NCBI RefSeq assembly: GCF_003285545.1
Contig: NZ_QLNV01000011.1
Span: 1-64,000, forward strand
Direction of reading: 5' to 3'
Length of the DNA stretch: 64,000 bases
Origin: Sinomicrobium soli
Lineage (GTDB): Bacteria > Bacteroidota > Bacteroidia > Flavobacteriales > Flavobacteriaceae
A program made the translations under genes and the position numbers. Every line of letters begins with the position of its first letter. Positions within the stretch are counted from its first letter, which is position 1. Below are positions 1 to 6,650 of the stretch, in pieces. The notes under the pieces were generated by a model. The model saw only the letters and a list, made by a program, of their open reading frames with translations. It was not told where the DNA came from and did not search any database.

Positions 1-53
1 GCTATCAAAAAACTCCCCAATCGCGATATACAAAGAGTTTCAAAGAACTTAGT

Positions 54-1154
54 TTAATTTTTAGTACCCATTAGTGAATTTGGATATTGATTAATTCCCT
101 TTTCTATAAGAGAAAATTTTATACCAAGGTTTTGTCGTAGGATTTGCGTTGACCAATCGGTCATTCCCGGTATCTTACTTATTAATTTTCCACCTACTCT
201 ATTTGTCATATAAAAACCTGCAGATCTTATTCCCTGACCGTAATTTTGTGTGGCATATGCCTCTATACCACTACCGACAAGAGAAACAGTTCCTCCTACC
301 CCAGACAAAGGGACACCAACACCGGCACCAACACCCGTTGTAGTTAATGCATACCCTCCGTAAGTAAGGTAATCTCCCAGGTCTTGTAGCGTTTTTGAGG
401 TCTCCAGAATAGTCCGTTGCCAGTCCGTTACCCTATACGTTACGGAGAACTCTGCCTGATGCGCCTGAACCCAGTCATTATAAGTGCCTTCGGCATAAAC
501 CACAGGCTCGGGTTTCCTGTTAAGCGCCTTACCCAATAAACCGGCTTTAGCCCCTTCCGTATTCAAATCACTTACTCCTTTTTCGGCTCCGGACCAGAAA
601 CTCTTATGTTCACTAACACTTCTAATCCCGCTGATCGTCCCGTTCACTACTCCTCCTATAGCTCCGCCCATAAGACCTCCCTTTAAACCTGCTCCCAAAC
701 CAGCCCCGAAACTCGCTCCATCCAGCCAGGAATTCCCGGCAGCGCCAATAAAGCCACCGGCAAAACCACCTGCGAACCCGGAAGCAAAACCCTGGGCAAA
801 CCCGATGGTTACGGCTACTTCACTACTAAAAAATGCCCCTCCGGCTACGACATTGCCTACTCCCGCTCCGATAGCTCCCGAAGCAGCGCCAATCAAAGCC
901 CCGCCAAGAATCTTACCGAAATTGGCCCCGGGTTTAATGGCCTGGGTTATGGCCCCGATCGCCGCGCCGATAAGGGCTGCCACAAAGAAAAACTCCCCGT
1001 TCTGGTCTACATACATCAACGGGTTGTTCAGCACATACCCATACCGGTTAAAGTTCTGGGTATTATACGGGTCCTGAACAAAATTGTCCGGCATCAGAAA
1101 ACGGTGCAGTATCGGGTCGCAATACAACAAAACACCTTTCCCGCTTCCTATCAA
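54..1154 (-). CDS. Orphan RHS C-terminal cassette with unrecognised toxin tip
   Basis: The 366-codon frame begins inside an RHS repeat-associated core: from about residue 15 it reads DPILHRFL, then NRYGYVLNNPLMY, the usual end of the RHS shell, followed by DQNG. A Gly/Ala-rich hydrophobic stretch follows (about residues 55-170). Up to about residue 177 the DNA is nearly identical to the cassette at 3387-4568; the last ~189 residues are unrelated to it and form the toxin tip. The tip has a Gly-rich hydrophobic segment (about 265-300) and no catalytic motif I recognise. The first ~12 codons are not RHS and the start is an in-frame TTG, so this is probably a displaced 3' fragment with no promoter of its own. 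In RHS systems such tips are delivered as cleaved C-terminal toxins. Any immunity gene would lie to the left of the window. Confidence 0.75.
   Translation of the reverse strand: MIGSGKGVLLYCDPILHRFLMPDNFVQDPYNTQNFNRYGYVLNNPLMYVDQNGEFFFVAALIGAAIGAITQAIKPGANFGKILGGALIGAASGAIGAGVGNVVAGGAFFSSEVAVTIGFAQGFASGFAGGFAGGFIGAAGNSWLDGASFGAGLGAGLKGGLMGGAIGGVVNGTISGIRSVSEHKSFWSGAEKGVSDLNTEGAKAGLLGKALNRKPEPVVYAEGTYNDWVQAHQAEFSVTYRVTDWQRTILETSKTLQDLGDYLTYGGYALTTTGVGAGVGVPLSGVGGTVSLVGSGIEAYATQNYGQGIRSAGFYMTNRVGGKLISKIPGMTDWSTQILRQNLGIKFSLIEKGINQYPNSLMGTKN
622..1121 (-). repeat. Direct repeat, RHS core copy 1
   Basis: About 500 bp match 4000-4499 with a constant offset of 3378 bp and only scattered substitutions. 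The match ends abruptly on both sides: at the Gly-Thr-Ile-Ser-Gly-Ile-Arg boundary before the toxin tip, and just after the DPxLHRFL block. Confidence 0.9.
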
Positions 1155-1249
1155 AGAGGAAATTTATATATTTCCTGTCACTCACAAAATGAACTGCGAA
1201 GCCGCAGATGTCTGCGCTACATCTTGCTGTTGATTATTTCCCGATAGTA

Positions 1250-1822
1250 CTACAATCCCTTTTCCCGCTCCATTTTTGACATCCACTCCTGCATTTTTTT
1301 ATCTTTCTCTTCCATATTATCGTACATGCCGTATACTACCCTGAACTTTGCCTTTCTTTTATACTTATACTTTCTCGATACTATTATATTGGGAAAAGCA
1401 CTGGCATTCCTGTTGAAAGCTCCGGCTTTTTTATTATAGTCTTCTATATACTGATTACTCCTTGCATCATATCTCCGGATCGTATCCCTGAAACCGGAAA
1501 TACCTTCTGTCTGGTCTATATACATCACAGTATAATTATTGATCCGGCTCTGCCTGTACATATACGGTTTGGTATTGGCATCAGGATAATAATGGACATT
1601 TAGCAAACTATCCATTGTTTCGAACCCCGGCAGACCGGTAAACCGGTTTGTATTTTCTCTTAAAAAAGCGGTCCTTTCCTTATCGGCCTGTATCACCTTC
1701 TCCCAGGCCAATTCCACCTTTTCATTTTCACTTTTTAAGCCTTCCCTTATTCGCATCAGATAAAATCCCAAAAGAAACAGAAGCGCAATTAACAACAAAA
1801 AAAAGACTGCTATTTTTTTCAT
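1250..1822 (-). CDS. LemA-like membrane-anchored protein
   Basis: A 190-residue protein with one N-terminal hydrophobic helix (about residues 4-22) and a long charged, helical remainder. The helix is followed by a segment like the start of LemA proteins (VELAWEKVIQADKER), and near residues 130-147 it has Tyr-Asn...Phe-Asn...Phe-Pro, the pattern of the LemA core. The length also fits LemA (about 190). LemA function is poorly defined. The gene lies between two RHS toxin cassettes on the same strand, so an accessory or immunity-like role is possible but only inferred. The C-terminus is very Lys/Glu/Met-rich. Confidence 0.55.
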   Translation of the reverse strand: MKKIAVFFLLLIALLFLLGFYLMRIREGLKSENEKVELAWEKVIQADKERTAFLRENTNRFTGLPGFETMDSLLNVHYYPDANTKPYMYRQSRINNYTVMYIDQTEGISGFRDTIRRYDARSNQYIEDYNKKAGAFNRNASAFPNIIVSRKYKYKRKAKFRVVYGMYDNMEEKDKKMQEWMSKMEREKGL

Positions 1823-1876
1823 TTATACACTTTAAACAATCATAATCCAGTCACTGTACTCCTTTGAAAAACAACC

Positions 1877-2118
1877 TCACCTCTTGGGATACAAATACCC
1901 TTCAAAAACCTGTGAGAACTCCCCGGCCAGGACTTCGGGGTCGGTAGGGGATTTTTCCTTGAGGGGTGTCTGCCGGTAAAAGGCAATATTACCACGCTCC
2001 CCATCAAAAATGACCGTATGTATCGTAATATTGGCTTTACCGAAGAAGCGAGGTATTTGTTTGCAGCGCAGGAAGCAAGTGCCCCTGCGATCAGTACTAA
2101 AAAAGTAGTTTTTCTCAT
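1877..2118 (-). pseudogene. Small lipoprotein gene broken by a one-base deletion
   Basis: The ATG at 2118 opens a lipoprotein signal (MRKTTFLVLIAGALASC, lipobox Cys17). This frame loses sense after about residue 27. The sense sequence continues in the next frame from Lys-Ala-Asn-Ile-Thr and ends at a stop at 1877, with a plausible C-terminus (VFEGYLYPKR). The shift falls in a short A run at 2033-2040 (gtaaagcc on the coding strand), where one added A would give a single ~80-residue secreted lipoprotein. It is either a real frameshift or a base-calling error. The gene begins 64 bp after the preceding gene on the same strand. No family recognised. Confidence 0.6.
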
Positions 2119-2181
2119 GATATAATCTATTTGGTTGTTCTTTATTCCTTGGCCATAAACAATGTCCGGCCATAGTAGCAT

Positions 2182-2694
2182 TTACATTGGATCTACCACC
2201 ACAATGTTTACTTCTTTTGACATCAGGACACCACATAATTGGTCATACTCCTTTTCTTTTGTGAAATTTCTATACAGATAATGTACTCTCAACTTATTTT
2301 CTCCTTTCTTAAAGAAAGAATCTTCCACTTCCATATCGTACACATCCTCATATCTCTCAAGAGGTTTAAGTTTAATTATTTTCCTTACATCTATGGTGTC
2401 ATTTAAAGGATAACCTGCCGTTCCAAATGTTACAAATGGCCTTATAAGGCGTATCACCCCCTTGGGATAAAATTCTATAGCTTCCGAACTGGTATTTATA
2501 AATTTAACACAACATTCTACCTTCTCTCCCATAGCAATGGTGTCTTGTTGAAAAGCAAGTTCAATGTCCAAAAAACCGGAAATATCACCACAAGGCGGGT
2601 GTTCCTCTGTTTGAGAGTAACCAATAAATCCGAAAAATAAAATTAATATCCCCGCTAAAACCTTCTGGGTATACCATAAATAAAATGTCACCAT
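2182..2694 (-). CDS. Secreted hypothetical protein
   Basis: A 170-residue protein with an N-terminal hydrophobic signal (about residues 10-25, ending Gly-Tyr-Ser-Gln, a common flavobacterial cleavage context). The mature part is beta-rich in appearance, with phrases such as GEKVECCVKFINTSSEAIEF that resemble Ig-like or intracellular-proteinase-inhibitor-like beta domains; I do not recognise a specific family. It follows the likely immunity gene at 2778-3383 in the same direction, 83 bp away. The DNA is AT-rich compared with housekeeping genes further along. A second immunity or envelope protein for the RHS locus is a guess from context. Confidence 0.55.
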   Translation of the reverse strand: MVTFYLWYTQKVLAGILILFFGFIGYSQTEEHPPCGDISGFLDIELAFQQDTIAMGEKVECCVKFINTSSEAIEFYPKGVIRLIRPFVTFGTAGYPLNDTIDVRKIIKLKPLERYEDVYDMEVEDSFFKKGENKLRVHYLYRNFTKEKEYDQLCGVLMSKEVNIVVVDPM

Positions 2695-2777
2695 CTTGTA
2701 TTACATTGGTTCATATAACTTATGAAATTTGAAACATTCAAGTAACCGACAACATTGTATTGTACGGTATCGATGTT

Positions 2778-3383
2778 TTAAGAAATGACATAATTAAATT
2801 TCGAGATAATTACCCATTTGCCATATACTTTTTTCAAAAAATAATCAAACGACTGAAATCCAAATATATAGAACCGGGACACCACAGATACGACACAATG
2901 CTCCTTATTATTATCGAAAACGGGGGTATGCAATGTGAAGATGATAATATCTTTGATTTTTCCTGAAATTCCTGCAATCCTATACTCATGATCATTTCTG
3001 GCTTTTTGTATGTCTTTTGGAGATAGTGTTATACACGTTTTTTGAGGAAAAAGAGAGGGGTTCAAAATGGTATCATAGTTTTTTAGTAGTGTTTTCAGGA
3101 AACCGCTGCACCAAACCTTGGCTTTACCTCCTCTGGCATTGGTTTCCAATTCTTCCAGCACCTCCATTGGAATATCTGATAGTTCTGAATCTGTCAAAAA
3201 TGATTTTTTAGTGAAATGGGTTTCCGGACCCACACACGTTATATAATAATTTGGTTTCAATGAGTAATCTATATTGTCAAAAAGAACTTTAGCCATGACA
3301 TCAAGGGTGTCGTTAGCCATATTCTGAGAATATCCATGACTTACAGTAATTATATGGATTAAAATAATAAACACAAATCTCAT
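2778..3383 (-). CDS. Secreted hypothetical protein, candidate immunity protein
   Basis: A 201-residue protein with a cleavable signal peptide (hydrophobic residues 2-18, then Gly-Tyr-Ser-Gln). The rest has no motif I recognise; it contains four Cys and a C-terminal alternating aromatic/hydrophobic stretch. It starts 3 bp after the stop of the RHS toxin tip at 3387, the position and spacing expected of a cognate immunity gene in polymorphic toxin loci. If so, the signal peptide implies protection in the periplasm rather than the cytoplasm. The coding DNA is AT-rich and unlike the neighbouring core RHS sequence, consistent with acquisition together with the tip. The immunity role is inferred from position only. 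Confidence 0.6.
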   Translation of the reverse strand: MRFVFIILIHIITVSHGYSQNMANDTLDVMAKVLFDNIDYSLKPNYYITCVGPETHFTKKSFLTDSELSDIPMEVLEELETNARGGKAKVWCSGFLKTLLKNYDTILNPSLFPQKTCITLSPKDIQKARNDHEYRIAGISGKIKDIIIFTLHTPVFDNNKEHCVVSVVSRFYIFGFQSFDYFLKKVYGKWVIISKFNYVIS

Positions 3384-3386
3384 AGC

Positions 3387-4568
3387 TTAAAATTTAATAT
3401 TAGTAAAATTGAGTGTTTTAACCCATGAATAATTCTGAGGTTGGAAAGCAGAATAGTATGGATGACTTACAATTTTCGGAATTAAATGACTAAAAGGTCC
3501 TCCAGCACCGTATCCTCCATAATTAGTACTTCCCAAAGAAGACACATGACTATATGCCGTAAACTCCTTTACATGACCAAATAAGGAAGAACTGAAATCA
3601 CTAACCGATAATCCCCTTAAAAGGGCATGTTGAGATACATGGTTGAATTCATGTACCATTGTATAATATAATTCCTTTGCGCTTGAAAAAGCTAAGTTTT
3701 TGTTAAAATACATGTCTGACCTTCCCGTAAAAACGCCTCCTTTTTGAAGCGCAGGAGTAGCAGCCGCCGCACCATTTGAATCCATTAATTTCTGCATATT
3801 TTCCGGTACGTTTTCTGTTGTAAAATTCCTGACATTTTCCATTGGGGCATCTGGTATCCACTCTTCTCTGGCTTTAATTAAATTTGCATCGGTAGGGTCA
3901 ATAGATGAATCAGGATTAAACCCGCTTGCTTTCATAAAACCTATTGTTCTTTTACTTAAACTCTTGCCATCCCAAAAATTTAATCCTGATTTATTTGCTC
4001 TAATCCCGCTAATCGTCCCGTTCACCACTCCTCCTATAGCTCCGCCCATAAGACCTCCCTTTAAACCTGCTCCCAAACCAGCCCCGAAACTCGCTCCATC
4101 CAGCCAGGAATTCCCGGCAGCGCCAATAAAGCCACCGGCAAAACCACCTGCGAACCCGGAAGCAAAACCATGGGCAAACCCGATGGTTACGGCTACCTGA
4201 CTACCAAAAAATGCCCCTCCGGATACGACATTGCCTACTCCCGCTCCGATAGCTCCCGAAGCAGCGCCTATCAAAGCCCCGCCAAGAATCTTACCGAAAT
4301 TGGCCCCGGGTTTAATGGCCTGGGTTATGGCCCCGATCGCCGCGCCGATAAGGGCTGCTACAAAGAAAAACTCCCCGTTCTGGTCTATATACATCAACGG
4401 GTTATTGAGTACATACCCATACCGGTTAAAGTTCTGGGTACTATACGGGTCCTGAACAAAATTGTCCGGCATCAGAAAACGGTGCAGTACCGGATCGTAT
4501 AAACGGCCGTTCATATGCACCAGCCCTACCCCGGCCAGGTGCTCATGGCCGGTATAACCTCTATCCAA
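3387..4568 (-). CDS. RHS C-terminal cassette with HExxH metallopeptidase-like tip
   Basis: The frame carries the end of an RHS core (DRGYTGHEHLAGVGLVHMNG, then LYDPVLHRFL and NRYGYVLNNPLMY), a Gly/Ala-rich hydrophobic linker (about residues 67-180), and from about residue 190 a tip unrelated to the other cassette. The tip has a zincin motif, His306-Glu307-Phe-Asn-His310, and Glu335 in a KEFTAY segment 25 residues later that could be the third zinc ligand as in gluzincins. This suggests a secreted metallopeptidase toxin. No N-terminal RHS shell is present: the frame upstream is broken near 4620 and the 4568 start is an internal TTG. A candidate immunity gene follows after 3 bp. Confidence 0.75.
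   Translation of the reverse strand: MDRGYTGHEHLAGVGLVHMNGRLYDPVLHRFLMPDNFVQDPYSTQNFNRYGYVLNNPLMYIDQNGEFFFVAALIGAAIGAITQAIKPGANFGKILGGALIGAASGAIGAGVGNVVSGGAFFGSQVAVTIGFAHGFASGFAGGFAGGFIGAAGNSWLDGASFGAGLGAGLKGGLMGGAIGGVVNGTISGIRANKSGLNFWDGKSLSKRTIGFMKASGFNPDSSIDPTDANLIKAREEWIPDAPMENVRNFTTENVPENMQKLMDSNGAAAATPALQKGGVFTGRSDMYFNKNLAFSSAKELYYTMVHEFNHVSQHALLRGLSVSDFSSSLFGHVKEFTAYSHVSSLGSTNYGGYGAGGPFSHLIPKIVSHPYYSAFQPQNYSWVKTLNFTNIKF
4000..4499 (-). repeat. Direct repeat, RHS core copy 2
   Basis: Partner of 622-1121, same orientation. Recombination between the two would delete or exchange the ~3.4 kb that carries the immunity-like genes and would swap the toxin tips. Confidence 0.9.
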
Positions 4569-4578
4569 GATAGCAAAA

Positions 4579-4812
4579 TTATTTAAGGCTGTGCCCGAGC
4601 CATCCGTTAATTTTATATGCCCCGCGCCAACTGGCTCCTCCGCTAAAACAGCCCACCGGGCTGTTTCTTAACGCCCGGCCCTCCCACGCATCGAAGTGGC
4701 GTTGTTCTTTAATGTCTCCTGCCGGGGTGGTAATGGCCAGTATACTGCCCAGGTAATCGCGGTGCAGGTAGTAATAATTATGATCATGGATGCATTCTAA
4801 AATGACGGGCAA
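4579..4812 (-). pseudogene. RHS core 5' remnant, frameshifted
   Basis: This 77-codon frame carries a typical RHS segment (YYYLHRDYLGSILAITTPAG, then a RHFDAW block) that should run directly into the cassette at 3387-4568. After the Trp codon (4684-4686) a 61-bp palindromic sequence intervenes, and RHS sense (HIKLTDGSGTALNNFAILDR) resumes at 4622 in another frame. Upstream, sense is lost by about 4830, where an in-frame TGA occurs. The whole N-terminal part of the RHS protein is therefore missing, and this locus is a remnant. Confidence 0.75.
4623..4683. mobile_element. 61-bp palindromic insertion in the RHS gene
   Basis: Removing these 61 bases restores the RHS reading frame exactly (Phe-Asp-Ala-Trp joined to Gly-His-Ile-Lys). 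The insert contains a perfect 9-bp inverted repeat, aaacagccc / gggctgttt, around a 3-base loop. It has no ORF and is too small to be an IS, so it looks like a REP-type or miniature palindromic element. Its length, 3n+1, causes the frameshift. Confidence 0.55.
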
Positions 4813-5172
4813 AGGGCTTAGTCCCGCATATTTCCAACCAATAACTCAGAAGCTATACAAAATTTGTTTTTGGAATTATTTATAGCGTATTATTACCTAC
4901 CGGCAAGTAGATCTTCATCAGGCGAAGGTGTTTTGAGACACATCACCATAGCCACAGATCGAAAAATATAGCCGAAATACGGCGGAGGGACCTAATGTAA
5001 CAGAAACCGCCGTAAGCGTTTTTCATCGTAAAAAACACCATGCCGGAGTCCCCTCAGGAGAGGGGATTGGCATATCGGCCCTTAATCGTATGATAAGCTG
5101 CGAAATAGAAGACATTCAGAGCAGTTTGAAAACTAAGAACTACCAACTAAGAACTAAGAACCAACAAACTCA
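4813..5172. other. Gene-free stretch between the RHS remnant and gpsA
   Basis: No coding sequence is supported here. It contains two small inverted repeats: ACGGCGG/CCGCCGT at 4979-5013, and TCCCCTC/GAGGGGA at 5049-5066. A short A/C/T-rich repeat tract at about 5131-5168 lies just 3' of gpsA and is listed separately. Confidence 0.6.
5131..5168 (-). repeat. Short-repeat tract 3' of gpsA
   Basis: Imperfect repeats of an 'actaagaa' unit. The 21 bases at 5138-5158 recur exactly at 26377-26397, which also lies 3' of a minus-strand gene (pth). Read in gene sense the unit is TTAGTTC. Confidence 0.7.
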
Positions 5173-6171
5173 TCAATCCAGTTTTTCCGACAGCTTCTTA
5201 AATACCTTTTTGGGGTCCTTTCCTTCGTAAAGTATGTTATACACTGCGTCGATAATGGGGGTCCTGATCTTTTTTTCATTCTTTTCATTCAGCAGGCGGG
5301 CGCTCTTTGCCGCGTAGTATCCTTCGGCTACCATACTCATCTCCATCATGGCCGATTTTACGGTATAGCCCTTGCCGATCATATTCCCGAACATCCTGTT
5401 CCTGGAAAACACCGAATAGCCCGTTACCAGCAGGTCGCCCAGGTATGCGGAATTGGTAATATTCCGTTTCATACGGTGCACGCGCTTTATAAACCTCCGC
5501 ATTTCGCGTATGGCATTGCTCATCAGCACACTCTGGAAATTGTCGCCATATCCGAGCCCATGAGCTATTCCCGCCGCTATGGCATAGATGTTTTTCAATA
5601 CCGCCGCATATTCGGTACCGATAATATCATCTGATATTTTAGTCTTTATATAGTCGCTCGAAAGATTGCGGGCTACCATCCGGGCCTTTTTTTCATCGGC
5701 ACAGGCTATGGTGAGATAAGACAGCCGTTCCAGCGCCACTTCCTCGGCATGGCACGGTCCCGTGATCACCCCTATGTTTTCATAGGGGATACCATATTCC
5801 TTGTGAAAGTGCTCCCCGACGATCAGCCCGGTTTCCGGCACTATCCCCTTTATCGCGGAAAATATGATCTTATCCTGCAGCGGCTCCTGTAATTTTTCCA
5901 GTTCGGCCAGGAGAAATGCGGAAGGAATGGCAAAAACAAGCACATCGGCACGGCGAACGGCTTCATTGATATCGTTGGTAAGCCGCAACTGTTCCGGGCG
6001 GAATTCCACCGCACTCAGGTAATTGGGGTTATGGCCCTGGTTCTGTATATGTTCTTTCACAAATACATTTCGCATATACCAGCCCACTTCCTCCAGGTTT
6101 TCCGTCAGCATCTTTACAATAGCCGTTGCCCAGCTTCCTCCCCCGATCACTGCAAATTTCTTATCACTCAT
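5173..6171 (-). CDS. gpsA: Glycerol-3-phosphate dehydrogenase [NAD(P)+]
   Basis: Reduces dihydroxyacetone phosphate to sn-glycerol 3-phosphate for phospholipid synthesis, in the cytoplasm. From the ATG at 6171 the 332-residue protein opens MSDKKFAVIGGGSWATA, a dinucleotide-binding loop with Gly10-x-Gly12-x-x-Ala15. The family's conserved Lys lies in AVLKNIYA, and the substrate-binding segment (GDLLVTGYSVFSRNR) is present. Length is typical (about 330). An upstream in-frame start at 6228 would add 19 Arg-rich residues with no homology, so 6171 is preferred. The gene stands alone: an RHS remnant lies downstream and a long spacer separates it from the divergent pbpC. Confidence 0.95.
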   Translation of the reverse strand: MSDKKFAVIGGGSWATAIVKMLTENLEEVGWYMRNVFVKEHIQNQGHNPNYLSAVEFRPEQLRLTNDINEAVRRADVLVFAIPSAFLLAELEKLQEPLQDKIIFSAIKGIVPETGLIVGEHFHKEYGIPYENIGVITGPCHAEEVALERLSYLTIACADEKKARMVARNLSSDYIKTKISDDIIGTEYAAVLKNIYAIAAGIAHGLGYGDNFQSVLMSNAIREMRRFIKRVHRMKRNITNSAYLGDLLVTGYSVFSRNRMFGNMIGKGYTVKSAMMEMSMVAEGYYAAKSARLLNEKNEKKIRTPIIDAVYNILYEGKDPKKVFKKLSEKLD

Positions 6172-6650
6172 AAATACTGTTTTTTTTCGAATCGGGCGTA
6201 GCATCCTGCCCCATTCCATACGGTTCACAAACGTTTACCAGCCAAAAATAACCAAAAAAATAATGACCGTATCCATACAAGACGCTTCGGGAAGCTGTTT
6301 TGCCACGCACCTACGCCTTTTCTGCAACGAACATCATTTCCTTTAAAATCAACCTCTTAAAGCAGGGGCAATACTATTCTTCAGGGCAGATAGCGTTTCC
6401 GGAGGTAAAATTTTAACATTAGATTATGATATTTCTCACAATGACACCTTGATAATTGCGTTATGGAGACATAAAAAACACATTATTTACATGATAAGTA
6501 CCCTTGAAAAATAACGGTTAGTTGATTTTTGGTTAGTTAGTTTGGAAAGCGCCTTTCTCTGTTCAAAGCGAGGGTGCTTTCCTTTTTTTAACAGCGCCTG
6601 GTTACGCCATCTGGTGAAAAAAGAATAATTTCACCGGAAAAAGCAATACG
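6172..6650. other. Gene-free divergent spacer gpsA/pbpC
   Basis: No ORF of note. The region is AT-rich in its middle and ends with a strong plus-strand terminator-like hairpin (6544-6589) about 60 bp before pbpC, although no plus-strand gene precedes it. A tiny 7-codon frame (ATG at about 6490) occurs 55 bp before the hairpin; its meaning is unknown. Confidence 0.6.
6544..6589 (+). terminator. Intrinsic terminator-like hairpin without an upstream gene
   Basis: GGAAAGCGCC (6544-6553) pairs with GGTGCTTTCC (6573-6582), one G-U pair, and is followed at once by seven T. It would end a plus-strand transcript starting in the gpsA/pbpC spacer, or attenuate pbpC. Confidence 0.6.

Noticed and set aside
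1840-2181. 113-codon frame as an intact lipoprotein
   Set aside because: Only its first ~27 residues after the ATG at 2118 make sense; the remainder is out of frame with the better continuation ending at 1877.
4979-5023. Terminator for gpsA or the RHS remnant
   Set aside because: The stem is 7 bp with a long loop and the T run lies on the plus strand some bases away, where no gene precedes it.
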